From positions 3,162,001 through 3,226,000 of the forward strand of contig OY970283.1 of NCBI GenBank assembly GCA_963715995.1: DNA of 64,000 bases, in the 5' to 3' direction. Numbering within the stretch: position 1 is the stretch's first letter; every line of letters starts with the position of its first letter. The stretch is from DATBDN01 sp963715995 (GTDB taxonomy: Bacteria > Actinomycetota > Thermoleophilia > Solirubrobacterales > Thermoleophilaceae). Positions 1-8,930 of this stretch are shown here, in pieces. The notes below the pieces were generated by a model. The model did not search any database. It was not told the DNA's origin and saw only the letters and a list, made by a program, of their open reading frames with translations. A program made the translations under genes and the position numbers.

Positions 1-1017
1 GGTGACGGTGTCGTCGCGCAGGTGCGACGCGACGTCGAACGCCGTCCGGTCGAGCGGGAACACGCGCGCGGGATCCGAGTTCAGCTCGGTCATGAAGAAG
101 ATGAACGCGTAGGCGGCCCCGACCGCCACGGCCATCGTTGTCGTGAACTCCAGGCCCAGGTGCCCGGGGGTTAGCCGGCGCCAGAAGAAGCGGATCGCGC
201 GCGTGGCCCGGTGCGCGCCGATCCAGCGCTGCACGCGCTCGCGCTCGTCGGGGTTCCGCAGGCGGCGACGCACGTAGACGACGGCGCCGATGATCAGCGC
301 CAGCGTGGCGAGCCCGAGCGTGGCGCGCCCGGCGATCTTCGAAACCTGGTCGAACGAGCGCCAGAAGATGTAGCCGAGCAGGCAGAACGTGGTCCCCCAC
401 AGCCCGGTCCCGACGATGCTGTACGGCAGGAAGGTGCCGTAGGTCATGCGCGACGCGCCGGCGATGAACGGCGCCAGCGGCCGCACGAAGCCGATGAAGC
501 GGCCGATGACGATCGTCTTGCCGCCGTGATGGTCGAAGTAGTCCTCGACCTTGTGGAAGCGCTCTTCGGTGATGCGGACCTTCGGCCCGTGCTTCAAGAG
601 GAACTGGCGGCCGACCTTGTGCCCGATCAGGAAACTGATGCTGTCGCCCGCGATCGCGCAGATCCAGACGATGCCGATCAGCGGCACGATCGCGATCGTG
701 CCCTCCCCCGCGATCACGCCGCCGAGGATGACCGTGAACTCGCCCGGCGCGATGAAGCCGACGAACGCGCCGGTTTCGAGAAATGCCATCGCACCGACCA
801 GCGCGTAGGTGCCCTTACCGAGCGCGTCGGCCAGGTTGCGGACGATCTTCTCGGCGCTCGGCAGCTCCGACAGCACGCCGCTGGCGACCACGGCCAGCAG
901 GACCACCGCCAGTCCCGCGAACACCTTGAGCTCGCCCGAGAGGCGATCGCGGCGCCGGAACGCGGCAACCGCGACGGCCACGGCCAGCACGGCGGCGAAG
1001 GCGTGGCCCGGCGTCAT
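1..1017 (-). CDS. DedA-family membrane protein with a likely C-terminal PAP2 domain (partial, cut by left edge)
   Basis: The ATG at 1017 opens a frame that runs without a stop off position 1 (339 codons seen). The N-terminal ~220 residues look like a DedA/VTT transporter: hydrophobic start, then FVGFIAPGEFTVILGG, the GDSISFLIGHKVGR segment and the VRPLAPFIAGASRM motif, with several membrane spans. DedA proteins are thought to flip or recycle lipid carriers such as undecaprenyl phosphate. After a basic linker (about residues 240-280) a new hydrophobic segment starts (GLEFTTTMAVAVGAAYAF), followed by FPLDRTAFDVASHL. This resembles the start of PAP2 phosphatases, so a DedA-PAP2 fusion is inferred, but the catalytic part lies outside the window. 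The start overlaps the ispE stop by 4 bp (ATGA), making it the last visible gene of the minus-strand operon. Confidence 0.82.
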   Translation of the reverse strand, partial: MTPGHAFAAVLAVAVAVAAFRRRDRLSGELKVFAGLAVVLLAVVASGVLSELPSAEKIVRNLADALGKGTYALVGAMAFLETGAFVGFIAPGEFTVILGGVIAGEGTIAIVPLIGIVWICAIAGDSISFLIGHKVGRQFLLKHGPKVRITEERFHKVEDYFDHHGGKTIVIGRFIGFVRPLAPFIAGASRMTYGTFLPYSIVGTGLWGTTFCLLGYIFWRSFDQVSKIAGRATLGLATLALIIGAVVYVRRRLRNPDERERVQRWIGAHRATRAIRFFWRRLTPGHLGLEFTTTMAVAVGAAYAFIFFMTELNSDPARVFPLDRTAFDVASHLRDDTVT

Positions 1018-1835
1018 CGAGCGGCGACCATGCTCACAAGCGAACCCGGGATCCCGGCGGCTGCCTCATCGGCGGCGGCGCGATCCTCGAAGACGCCGAA
1101 CACCGTCGGGCCCGAGCCGCTCACCTGCACGCCAAGCGCGCCCGCGGCCCTGACCTCTTCGATCACACGCTCGAGCTCGGGTCGCAGTTGCAGCGCGGCG
1201 GGCTGGAGATCGTTCTCCAGCCGTTCGGCGATGACCGCCACCGGCTGCGCGGCCAGCTCGTGCAGGTCGGCCGCCTCGAGCGCGGCGCGCGGCAGCCCGA
1301 GCTCGTGCGCCGTGTCGAAGACCTGTTTGGTCGACAGGCCGACCGCCGACGGCACCAGCAGCAGCGCCATGGCGGGCAGCACCACGCGCTCCACTCGCTC
1401 GCCGGTGCCCGTGACGACCGCGTGCGCCGGCGCGATCTGGCTTGGCACGTCGGAGCCAAGCGGGGCGGCGATGTTGCGCAGCTGGTCCTCGTCGAACGGG
1501 AGCTCGTGGAACGAATTGGCCGCGCGGATGACGGCGGCGGCATCCGCGCTGCCGCCGGCCAGCCCGGCGGCCACCGGGATGCGCTTGGTGATGCGCACGC
1601 GCATCGGCGGCATCGACGGCGCGAACTGGCGCAGCCGCTCCACGGCGGCGGCGGCCAGGTTGGGCCCGTCGACCCCCTCGCATTCGAGCGAGTCCTCCGG
1701 CGCCGGCTCCAGCTCGACCACGTCGGCCAGGTCGAGTGACGCAAACAGGCTCGCCACCTCGTGCAGCCCGTTCGCGGCCCGCGGCCCCACCCGCAGGACC
1801 AGGTTCACCTTCGCCGGCGCGAGCTCGCGGATCAC
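1014..1835 (-). CDS. ispE: 4-diphosphocytidyl-2-C-methyl-D-erythritol kinase
   Basis: GHMP-superfamily kinase of the MEP isoprenoid pathway; it phosphorylates CDP-ME at the 2-hydroxyl using ATP in the cytosol. The 273-residue protein has the N-terminal APAKVNL substrate motif (residues 6-12), the ATP-binding loop PVAAGLAGGSADAA (about 87-100) and the C-terminal VSGSGPTVFGVF motif (about 238-250). The length is normal for the family. The GTG start overlaps the rsmA stop by 4 bp (GTGA) and its own stop overlaps the DedA start, so it is translationally coupled on both sides. The rsmA-ispE order is common in actinobacteria. Confidence 0.96.
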   Translation of the reverse strand: MIRELAPAKVNLVLRVGPRAANGLHEVASLFASLDLADVVELEPAPEDSLECEGVDGPNLAAAAVERLRQFAPSMPPMRVRITKRIPVAAGLAGGSADAAAVIRAANSFHELPFDEDQLRNIAAPLGSDVPSQIAPAHAVVTGTGERVERVVLPAMALLLVPSAVGLSTKQVFDTAHELGLPRAALEAADLHELAAQPVAVIAERLENDLQPAALQLRPELERVIEEVRAAGALGVQVSGSGPTVFGVFEDRAAADEAAAGIPGSLVSMVAAR

Positions 1836-2653
1836 GCCGACAGCCTCGCGGCCAGATCGGCGAACTCGGCGGGCGTGAGGCGCTCGGCGCGCTCGTCGGC
1901 CGGATGGCCCATGGCTTCCAGCGCCTCGCGGGCACGGTCGCGCAGACCCGGTCGCGCGGCCGGCGACAGCGCAAGCGCCCGCGGCAGCGCCTTGCGCCGG
2001 TGCGCGAACCCGGCGTGCACGAGCGCCACCACCGCCGGTGAGGGCGGCGGCGAGTGGCGGCGCAGTGCCACGATCGCCGACTCCACGTTCGGCGCCGGGT
2101 GGAACACCGTCGGCGCCACGCGCCGGACAACGCGCACGTCACACGAGAGCTGTGCGAGCACGGACGTCACGCCGTAGGTCTTCGACCCCGGCGGCGCCGC
2201 CATCCGCTCGCCAACCTCGCGCTGGACCATCGCCACCCACAGCTGCGCGTCCGGCAGCTCCTCGATCGACTTCAGCACCACGGTCGCGGCGATCCCGTAC
2301 GGCAGGTTGGCCACGACCTTGGTCGGAACCGGGTCGAGCGCCGAGTAATCCAGTTCGAGCGCATCCGCGAAATGCAGCTGGACGCCGTGGGCCCCTCCCA
2401 CGGCGTCCTCCAGCGCGGCGCGCAGGCGCTCGTCGATCTCCACCACGTGCAGCGCCGCCACCTCCGGGGCGAGGAACTCCGACAGCACGCCCAGCCCGCC
2501 GCCGACCTCGAGCACCACGTCGTCCGGCTCCAGCTCGGCCGCCGTGCCGATCAGCCGCAGGATGTTGTCGTCGATCAGGAAGTTCTGGCCGAGCTCGCGG
2601 TTGGGGCGCACGCCGAACTCGCGCAGCCGGCGCAGGCTCGACTGCTTGCTCAC
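1832..2653 (-). CDS. rsmA: 16S rRNA (adenine1518-N6/adenine1519-N6)-dimethyltransferase
   Basis: KsgA/RsmA dimethylates two adjacent adenines in the 3' terminal hairpin of 16S rRNA during small-subunit maturation, using SAM. Visible motifs are GQNFLID near residue 18, the SAM-binding EVGGGLGVL near 44-52, the acidic EIDERL, and the catalytic NLPYGIAA near 112. The frame stays open further upstream, but GTG at 2653 is chosen because it overlaps the tatD stop (GTGA) and gives a 273-residue protein that begins just before the conserved N-terminus. Upstream residues would lie inside tatD and look like out-of-frame translation. Confidence 0.95.
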   Translation of the reverse strand: MSKQSSLRRLREFGVRPNRELGQNFLIDDNILRLIGTAAELEPDDVVLEVGGGLGVLSEFLAPEVAALHVVEIDERLRAALEDAVGGAHGVQLHFADALELDYSALDPVPTKVVANLPYGIAATVVLKSIEELPDAQLWVAMVQREVGERMAAPPGSKTYGVTSVLAQLSCDVRVVRRVAPTVFHPAPNVESAIVALRRHSPPPSPAVVALVHAGFAHRRKALPRALALSPAARPGLRDRAREALEAMGHPADERAERLTPAEFADLAARLSA

Positions 2654-3384
2654 CAGCCGAAGACGCGTGCGGCGTTGCGCTCGACGAGCGCGTCCAGCTC
2701 GTCGTAGCCGACGCCGCGCAGCTCGGCGACGAACCCGGCCGTGTGCGTGACGTTGCCGGGCTCGTTCGGCTTGCCGCGCACGGCCTGCGGCGCGAGGAAC
2801 GGCGCGTCGGTCTCCACCAGCAGGAGCTCCTCCGGCAGCTCGCGCGCCGCGCGCTGGAGGTCGCGCGACTTCGGGTAGGTCACGTTGCCCGCGAACGAGC
2901 AGACGTAGCCGCGCTCCACGCACTCCTCTACACGCGCGGGAGCCGAGAAGCAGTGCAGCACGACCGTGCCGCCGAAGTCGCGCAACGCGTCGAAGGTGTC
3001 AGCCTCGGCCTGGCGCGTGTGGATCACGATCGGCAGCCCGAGGTCGGAGGCAAGCTCCAGGTGCGCGGCGAACGAGCGCTGCTGGTCGTCCTTGGGCGCG
3101 TAGTCGCGGTAGTAGTCGAGGCCGGTCTCGCCGATCGCGACCACCTTCGCGCCGAGGGCACGCTCGCGCACCTCCTCGATGCGCGCGTCGTCGTAGCCCG
3201 CGGCCTCGTTTGGATGCACGCCGACGATCGCGAACACGTCCTCGTTCTCGTCCGCCAGCGCCGTAGCGGTCTGCCACGACTCGCTGTTCATGCCGATGGT
3301 CGCGATGCGCGACAGGCCGGCCGCGCGCGCCCGCTCGAGCGCGCCGTCCTCGCACATGTCGAGGTGGCAGTGGGTGTCAACCAT
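2650..3384 (-). CDS. tatD: TatD-family metal-dependent hydrolase/DNase
   Basis: 244-residue amidohydrolase-fold protein. It starts with the metal-binding VDTHCHLD motif (His5, His7), has GVHPNEA near residue 56 and GETGLDYYRD near 87-96, then VIHTRQAEADT, LHCFSA and VETDAPFLAP, all TatD signatures. TatD proteins are metal-dependent 3'-5' exonucleases or phosphodiesterases. The gene sits between metG (8-bp overlap at its start) and rsmA (4-bp overlap at its end); metG-tatD-rsmA is a widely conserved gene order. The in vivo substrate cannot be told from sequence. Confidence 0.94.
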   Translation of the reverse strand: MVDTHCHLDMCEDGALERARAAGLSRIATIGMNSESWQTATALADENEDVFAIVGVHPNEAAGYDDARIEEVRERALGAKVVAIGETGLDYYRDYAPKDDQQRSFAAHLELASDLGLPIVIHTRQAEADTFDALRDFGGTVVLHCFSAPARVEECVERGYVCSFAGNVTYPKSRDLQRAARELPEELLLVETDAPFLAPQAVRGKPNEPGNVTHTAGFVAELRGVGYDELDALVERNAARVFGW

Positions 3385-4867
3385 CGATGCGCGGGAACAG
3401 TGGCTCGATCCTCGACACCGTGCCGCCCGGCCAGTCGCCGAACTCGGTCAGGCCGCGTCCGGCTTCGCCGAGCGCGTCGAGCAGCTTGTCCGTGGCGTCG
3501 GGAATCCACGGGTGCAGCAGCAGCGACACCACGCGCAGTCCCTCGGTCAACGTGTAGAGCACGGCGTCGAGGTGCTCGGCGTTGGCCTCGTCCTTCGCCA
3601 GTGTCCACGGCTCCTCGGTGGTCACGAAGCCGTTGAGCGCGCGAATGCGCTGCCAGATCGCGTCAAGCGCGCCGGTGATGTCGACCCGGTCGAGGCGACC
3701 GCTCACGTCGTCTGCGATGCCCGCGAACTGCTCGCTCAGGGGCAGGCTGTCGGCGGGCTTCTGCACCTGCCCGTCGCGGTAGCGCTCGACCATCGCAAGC
3801 GTGCGGCTCGCGAGGTTGCCGTACTCGTTGGCGAGCTCGGTCGTGTAACGATTCTCGAAGCCCTCGGTCGAGACGCTGCCGTCCTGGCCGAACGACACCT
3901 CGCGCATGAGGTAGAAGCGCAGCGCGTCGGTGCCGAAGGTGTCGATGATCTGGAACGGGTCGATCACGTTGCCGAGCGACTTCGACATCTTGTGCTCGTC
4001 CATCAAGAGGTAGCCGTGGATGTAGAGCTGCTTCGGCAGCGGCAGGTCGGCGGCCATGAGCAGCGCCGGCCAGATGACGGCGTGGAACTTGAGGATGTCC
4101 TTGGCCAGCAGCTGGACGCTCGGCGGCCAGAAGCGCTCAACGGAAGCGCCGGGCGCGTAGGTGAGCGCCGTGTAGTAGTTGAGGAGAGCGTCGAACCAGA
4201 CGTAGAAGACCTGCGACGGCTCCCACGGCACCTCGACGCCCCAGCTGATCCGCCCGCGCGAGAGCGAGATGTCCTGGAGGCCCTGGCGGATGAAGCTGAG
4301 CGCTTCGTTGTAACGGAAGTCGGGCAGCACCCAGCTCGGGTTGCCGGTGTAGAGCTGCTCGAGCCGATCCTGGAACTCCGACAGCCTGAAGAACCAGTTG
4401 TCCTCGACCTCGCGCTCCAGCACGATCAGGTGGATCGGGCACTTGTTCCCGTCGATCAGCTCGGCGTCGGACTTGAAGTCCGCGCAGCGCGGGCAGTAGT
4501 AGCCCTCGTAGTGGCCGGCGTAGACGTGGCCGGCGTCGTGCACGCGCTGGAGGATCTCCTGCACCGCCTGCTTGTGCTCGGGGTCGCTCGTGCGGACGAA
4601 GAAGTCGTTGGTGGCGCCCAGCCGCTGCGTGAGGTCCTTGAACTTCGGCGCGTTCTGGTCGACCAGCTCCTGCGGCGTCATCCCGAGCCGCTCGGCCGCC
4701 TGAGCGACGGGCTCGCCATGCTCGTCGGTGCCCGTGAGGAAGAAGACGTCCTCCCCGCGCTGGCGCATGTGCCGCGCCAGCACGTCAGCCGCGATCGTGG
4801 TGTACGCGTGGCCCAGATGAGGCTCCGCGTTCACGTAGTAGATCGGCGTCGTCAGGTAGTAGGACAC
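3377..4867 (-). CDS. metG: Methionyl-tRNA synthetase
   Basis: Class I aminoacyl-tRNA synthetase that charges tRNA-Met. The 496-residue protein begins with the catalytic TTPIYYVNAEPHLGHAY segment (HIGH-like PHLGH), has FLTGTDEHGEP near residue 44-54, a zinc-knuckle-like YYCPRCADF with a later CPIH, WFDALLNYYTAL, and the KMSKS loop (DEHKMSKSLGNVIDP) near residue 293. The helical anticodon-binding region follows. There is no C-terminal EMAP/tRNA-binding extension, so this is the short monomeric form. It lies 12 bp downstream of rsmI and overlaps tatD by 8 bp, inside the minus-strand operon. Confidence 0.97.
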   Translation of the reverse strand: MSYYLTTPIYYVNAEPHLGHAYTTIAADVLARHMRQRGEDVFFLTGTDEHGEPVAQAAERLGMTPQELVDQNAPKFKDLTQRLGATNDFFVRTSDPEHKQAVQEILQRVHDAGHVYAGHYEGYYCPRCADFKSDAELIDGNKCPIHLIVLEREVEDNWFFRLSEFQDRLEQLYTGNPSWVLPDFRYNEALSFIRQGLQDISLSRGRISWGVEVPWEPSQVFYVWFDALLNYYTALTYAPGASVERFWPPSVQLLAKDILKFHAVIWPALLMAADLPLPKQLYIHGYLLMDEHKMSKSLGNVIDPFQIIDTFGTDALRFYLMREVSFGQDGSVSTEGFENRYTTELANEYGNLASRTLAMVERYRDGQVQKPADSLPLSEQFAGIADDVSGRLDRVDITGALDAIWQRIRALNGFVTTEEPWTLAKDEANAEHLDAVLYTLTEGLRVVSLLLHPWIPDATDKLLDALGEAGRGLTEFGDWPGGTVSRIEPLFPRIDG

Positions 4868-4879
4868 GGTCCTCGAAGG

Positions 4880-5677
4880 CTATTCGCGTGCTGCATAGAG
4901 GGCGTTCGCGCTCGTGCCGGTGAGCGAGGCGACCACGCGCGCGGCGCTGCGCGGCTTCGCGCCCGACGCCACCAGCTCGCGGAACGCGGCCACCGCCTCG
5001 TCCGGCAGCGCGCGCTCGCCGTCGTCCGGCGCCAGCCCGACCACCAGCACGATCTCGCCCTTCACCGCCACATCCGCGTAGCGCGCGGCCAGCTCGCCGG
5101 CGGTCCCGCGCACCACCTCCTCGTGCAGCTTCGTCAGCTCTCGGCACACGGCTACGGGGCGGTCGGGATCGATCGCCGCGAGCGTCTTCGCCAGGCGCTT
5201 CGGTGACTCGAACGCCACCAGCGTCTCCGGCGCGGCCAGCACGGAGCGCAGCTCGCCGGCCTTGCGCGGAAGGAAGCCCGTGAAGCGCCAGTGGTCAGAC
5301 GGGAGACCCGAAGCGACGAGCGCGGTCAGCACCGCGGACGGGCCCGGCAGCACCTCGACCGCGACCCCCGCCGCGATCGCCTCGCGCACCAGCACGAAGC
5401 CGGGATCCGACACCAGCGGCGTGCCGGCATCCGAGACGAGCGCGACCACCTCCCCGGCGCGCACGCGCTCGACGAGCTCGCGCGAGCGGCCCGCCTCGTT
5501 GTGCTCGTGGTAGGAGACGAGCGGTGCACGCACGCCGAAGCGCTCCAGCAGCACGCGTGTGCGGCGCGTGTCCTCGCAGGCGACGACATCCGCGTCGCGC
5601 AGTGCCGACAGCGCGCGCAGCGTCACGTCCTCGAGGTTGCCGATCGGCGTCGGGACGATCACCAGCCGCCCGCTCAT
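4880..5677 (-). CDS. rsmI: 16S rRNA (cytidine1402-2'-O)-methyltransferase
   Basis: Tetrapyrrole-methylase-fold SAM enzyme that 2'-O-methylates C1402 of 16S rRNA. Signature segments are IVPTPIGNLEDVTLRA at residues 7-22, ACEDTRRT near 34, the SAM-pocket VSDAGTPLVSDPGF near 82-95, EVLPGPSAVLTAL, and FTGFLPRK near 131. The C-terminal tail contains GAKPRSAARVVA, a helix-turn-helix-like part typical of RsmI. 265 residues is a normal length. The ATG overlaps the stop of the upstream ROK kinase gene by 4 bp (ATGA). Confidence 0.95.
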   Translation of the reverse strand: MSGRLVIVPTPIGNLEDVTLRALSALRDADVVACEDTRRTRVLLERFGVRAPLVSYHEHNEAGRSRELVERVRAGEVVALVSDAGTPLVSDPGFVLVREAIAAGVAVEVLPGPSAVLTALVASGLPSDHWRFTGFLPRKAGELRSVLAAPETLVAFESPKRLAKTLAAIDPDRPVAVCRELTKLHEEVVRGTAGELAARYADVAVKGEIVLVVGLAPDDGERALPDEAVAAFRELVASGAKPRSAARVVASLTGTSANALYAARE

Positions 5678-6579
5678 TCGCCGTCGCCTCCGAGCGCCAG
5701 CATGGCCGCGCCGAACATGCCCGCGTCCTCGCCGAGCTGGGCGCTGACGATGTGAGCGAGCGATGCGGCCGGCTCCAGCGCCCGCTCGCGTGCGACGCGC
5801 GTGGCCGGCTCGATCAGAAGCTCGCCGGCGTCAGACCCGAGCCCGCCGCCGATGACCACGACCTCCGGGTCGAGCAGGTTGAGCAGCGACGCGATGCCGG
5901 CGCCGAGCCGCTCGCCCATCGCGCTCAGGGCGTCACGAGCGCCGGAATCACCTGCTCGGGCGGCCTCCACGACAGCGGACGCCGCACGGTCCCCGCCGGC
6001 CAGCCGCACGAGTGCCGGGCCCGACACGTACGCCTCCAGGCAGCCACGGTTCGGGCAGTCGCCTGGGCACGGCAGCCCGTCGGCCTCGACCGTCATGTGC
6101 CCCGGCTCACCCGCGGCGCCGCGCGCCCCGCGCACCATCCGCCCGTCGCTCATCACGCCGCCGCCGATGCCCGTGCCGATCGTGAGCATCACGGCGTCCA
6201 GAGCTCCGCGGGCTGCGCCGCGGCGGCTCTCGGCGAGCAGCGCCAGCGTGGCGTCGTTGTCCACGAACACGGGCAGGCCGAGTTCGCCGGCGAGCCAGTC
6301 GCGAAACGGGAAGCCCGCCAGCGGCAGGTGGCGGCAGCCCACCGCGATGCCCGTCGCGAGCTCCATCGTCGCCGGCAGCCCCACCCCGACGGCCTCGACC
6401 GGCCCCGCCTGCTCGATGGCCTGCGCGACCGCCTTCTCGAAGGCCAGCAGCACGTCCTCGCGCTTGGGTTCCGGCGGCCAGGTGGTGACCGTGCGGGCCA
6501 GAAGCGCGCCCTGCTCGTCGACCACGCCGGCGAGCAGCTTCGTGCCTCCAGCGTCGAGCCCGATCACTCGCGGTGACAT
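5674..6579 (-). CDS. ROK-family sugar kinase (glucokinase-like)
   Basis: The N-terminal phosphate-binding motif VIGLDAGGTKLLAGV, the DNDATLAL sugar-binding motif near residue 108, GTGIGGGV, and a zinc site (GHMTVE, then CPGDCPNRGCLEAY) define the ROK family (repressor/ORF/kinase). There is no helix-turn-helix, so it is a kinase, most likely ATP- or polyphosphate-dependent glucokinase; the substrate is inferred. ATG at 6579 is preferred (301 residues, motif at residue 5) over an in-frame codon at 6624, which would overlap the divergent LCP gene. It is the first gene of the minus-strand operon ending in the DedA gene, with only 22 bp to the divergent LCP start. Confidence 0.88.
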   Translation of the reverse strand: MSPRVIGLDAGGTKLLAGVVDEQGALLARTVTTWPPEPKREDVLLAFEKAVAQAIEQAGPVEAVGVGLPATMELATGIAVGCRHLPLAGFPFRDWLAGELGLPVFVDNDATLALLAESRRGAARGALDAVMLTIGTGIGGGVMSDGRMVRGARGAAGEPGHMTVEADGLPCPGDCPNRGCLEAYVSGPALVRLAGGDRAASAVVEAARAGDSGARDALSAMGERLGAGIASLLNLLDPEVVVIGGGLGSDAGELLIEPATRVARERALEPAASLAHIVSAQLGEDAGMFGAAMLALGGDGE

Positions 6580-6601
6580 CGGCTGACGGTATACAGACAG
6601 C

Positions 6602-7645
6602 GTGGCCGACGAGCCCGAATACAACGTCTACCGCTCCCGCAAGGGGGCGCTTGGGCGCCTGAAGCGCGACGAACCGGGCGGTCTTGCCGACCTGCGGCGC
6701 GAGCGCCGGCCGCCGGAGCGCTCGCGCGCCCGCAAACCGATCTCGTGGGGCCGCGTGGTCAAGTGGGTGGTGCTCGCCGCCATCGCCTGGGTCGTCTTCT
6801 CGGGACTCGTCTTCCTGGTCTCGGCGCAGTTCGCCGATCACGCCACCGACAGCGCCGACGCGGCGCTCAGCCAGGGCGGCTCGCTGCTCAGCGGCAGCAC
6901 GATCCTGGTGCTCGGCTCCGACGCTCGCCCGCCGGACTCGAAGGAGCCGGGCGCCGGCGGCGCCGCGCGCTCGGACTCGATCATGCTCATGCACGTGTCG
7001 CTCGGCTCGGTCCGCAAGGTCTCGATCCTGCGTGACTCGCAGGCGAACATCCCCGGCCACGGCGTCCAGAAGATCAACGCCGCCTACGCGCTCGGCGGAC
7101 CTGGGCTCGCGATCCAGACGATCGAGCAGTTCATGGGCAACGGCCTCCAGATCAACCACATCATCGAGATCAACTTCCAGAACTTCCCCAAGCTGATCGA
7201 CTCGCTCGGCGGCATCACCGTTCACCTGAGGCGCTGCATCCACTCGAACCGCTTCGACGGCAAGGTCCTGCTCCTCCACAAGGGCGACCAGCACCTGACC
7301 GGACACCAGGCACTCCAGTTCTCCCGCGTGCGCGAGAACAAGTGCGCGCCGAACGAGGACGACCGTCAGCGCGCCAAGCGCCAGCAGCAGGTGCTCACGG
7401 CCATCCGCAAGCGCGTCATCTCCCCGACAGCCTTCATCCGGCTGCCATGGGTGGCATGGGCCGCGCCGCGCACGGTCCGAAGCGACATGCACGGTCCCGG
7501 GCTGGCGGCGCTGTTCGCCGACCTGGCCTCAGGCGGAGGCGGCAAGACGCACGTGCTGCTGCCGTCCGGCTCGAACGGAACCGAGCTGCTCGTGTCGGAT
7601 GCGGCGAAGCGGCGGGCGGTGGAGTCGCTTCTGAACGGCGGGTAG
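6602..7645 (+). CDS. LytR-CpsA-Psr (LCP) family glycopolymer transferase
   Basis: LCP proteins transfer undecaprenyl-linked glycopolymers onto peptidoglycan at the outer face of the membrane. The 347-residue product has a basic cytoplasmic N-terminus, one membrane anchor (about residues 53-76), then the LCP domain: GSDARPP near 103, ARSDSIMLMHV near 121, SILRDS, KINAAYALGGP near 159, DSLGGITVHL near 200 and HLTGHQALQFSRVRE near 232-246, with the arginines and aspartates that bind the pyrophosphate lipid. The start is GTG at 6602. It leads the plus-strand polysaccharide genes and is a natural terminal step of that pathway, anchoring the polymer to the wall. Confidence 0.9.
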   Translation: MADEPEYNVYRSRKGALGRLKRDEPGGLADLRRERRPPERSRARKPISWGRVVKWVVLAAIAWVVFSGLVFLVSAQFADHATDSADAALSQGGSLLSGSTILVLGSDARPPDSKEPGAGGAARSDSIMLMHVSLGSVRKVSILRDSQANIPGHGVQKINAAYALGGPGLAIQTIEQFMGNGLQINHIIEINFQNFPKLIDSLGGITVHLRRCIHSNRFDGKVLLLHKGDQHLTGHQALQFSRVRENKCAPNEDDRQRAKRQQQVLTAIRKRVISPTAFIRLPWVAWAAPRTVRSDMHGPGLAALFADLASGGGGKTHVLLPSGSNGTELLVSDAAKRRAVESLLNGG

Positions 7646-7730
7646 GCCGTCTGGCTCGATCGCCGCGAGTTGGGCTCGAAAACCCCCGCGCGGCCGTCGA
7701 ATCGTGCTAATCCTGAACAAGGCCCCTCCG

Positions 7731-8930
7731 ATGGAACGATCCCTACGAGTACTTCTCTGGAGCTACAACTTCGCTCCCGAGCCGAGCGGCATCGCACCGC
7801 TCGCTACCACGGCAGCTCACGAGCTCGCCGCGCGCGGCCATGAGGTGACGGTCGTTGCGGCTCACCCCCATTACCCGGAGCCGCGCTGGGGCGTTCGCAA
7901 GCGCCCGTACGTCGAGCGCCACGGTGACGTGCGGGTCATCCGCCTGCCCATCTGGATCGGCCGCAAGTCCGCCAAGGAGCGGGTCATTCAGGACGGCAGC
8001 TTCCTTGCCGCCGCGGCGCTGGTGGCCCCGCTTCTCCCGAAGCCCGACGTGATGCTTGCCACCTCCCCGTCGTTCCCGGCACTCTCAGTGCCGATGGGCC
8101 TGCGCCGGCTCTGGCGCGTGCCCTGGGTGCTCTGGCTTCAGGACATCCTCCCCGACGGCGCCGAGGCCACCGGCATGATCGACAACGAGCGCGTCCTTGG
8201 CGCGCTCCGGCGTTTCGAGCGCGCCGCCTACGCCTCGGCCGACCGGATCATCGTCATCTCCGACAGCTTCGGCGCGAACATCCGCGCGAAGGGCGTCCCG
8301 GCCGGGAAGATCACCCGCATCTACAACCCCGCCACGCGACCGGTGAACCAGCTGCCGCGGCCCGCTGCCGGCGATCGCCCGCGGGCGCTCTGCATGGGCA
8401 ACATCGGCGAGACCCAGGGCCTCGACGACGTGGTCCGCGCCTTCCAGGATCACCCGGACGTGCTCTCCGAGCACGCCATGCTCGTGCTCGCCGGAACGGG
8501 CGTCGCGGCCGAGAAGGTGCGCGCCGCGATCACCGACGGGCACGTCGAGATGACCGGCCTGCTGATGGGTGACGAGCTCACCCTCCAGATGCAGCGCGCT
8601 CATGTCGGCCTCGTGACACAGCGCGCCGGGCTCTCCGAGTTCAACGTCCCGTCGAAGCTGTCGAACTACCTCGCCGCCGGCCTGCCGGTGGTCGCAAGCG
8701 TGGCACCCGACTCCGAGGTCTCGCACATCGTCAAGCGCTCGGGCGCCGGCTGGGTAGTCGACCCAAGCGACCCGGGCCAGCTCGCCGCGACCGTCGTGGA
8801 GGCGTGCCGGGACGAGCGGGCCCTTGCCGCCCGAGCGCGCGCGGCGCTCGACTTCGCCCGTGACGAGCTGTCGGCCGAGGGCGCCGCAGAGCGCATCGAG
8901 GGCGTTTTGATGGACAGCGTTCAGTCCTGA
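7731..8930 (+). CDS. Glycosyltransferase family 4 (WcaI/WbuB-like)
   Basis: GT-B fold retaining glycosyltransferase. The N-terminal domain opens with LRVLLWSYNFAPEPSGIAPL, then HEVTVVAAHPHYPEPRWG, as in WcaI/WbuB-like transferases. The C-terminal nucleotide-sugar domain has MGNIGETQGLDDVV near residue 223 and GLSEFNVPSKLSNYLAAGLPVVAS near 302, including the family-typical VPSK segment. The ATG at 7731 is chosen; a GTG at 7704 adds nine unconvincing residues. No clear Shine-Dalgarno sequence precedes either. It follows the LCP gene by 85 bp, in which I see nothing distinct. The donor sugar cannot be predicted. Its stop lies inside the inverted repeat at 8917-8934. Confidence 0.88.
   Translation: MERSLRVLLWSYNFAPEPSGIAPLATTAAHELAARGHEVTVVAAHPHYPEPRWGVRKRPYVERHGDVRVIRLPIWIGRKSAKERVIQDGSFLAAAALVAPLLPKPDVMLATSPSFPALSVPMGLRRLWRVPWVLWLQDILPDGAEATGMIDNERVLGALRRFERAAYASADRIIVISDSFGANIRAKGVPAGKITRIYNPATRPVNQLPRPAAGDRPRALCMGNIGETQGLDDVVRAFQDHPDVLSEHAMLVLAGTGVAAEKVRAAITDGHVEMTGLLMGDELTLQMQRAHVGLVTQRAGLSEFNVPSKLSNYLAAGLPVVASVAPDSEVSHIVKRSGAGWVVDPSDPGQLAATVVEACRDERALAARARAALDFARDELSAEGAAERIEGVLMDSVQS

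Noticed and set aside
211..1878. Long plus-strand open frame opposite the DedA and ispE genes
   Set aside because: Its translation is Arg/Ala/Asp-rich without motifs and lies antisense to two clearly conserved genes; long antisense frames are expected at this GC content.
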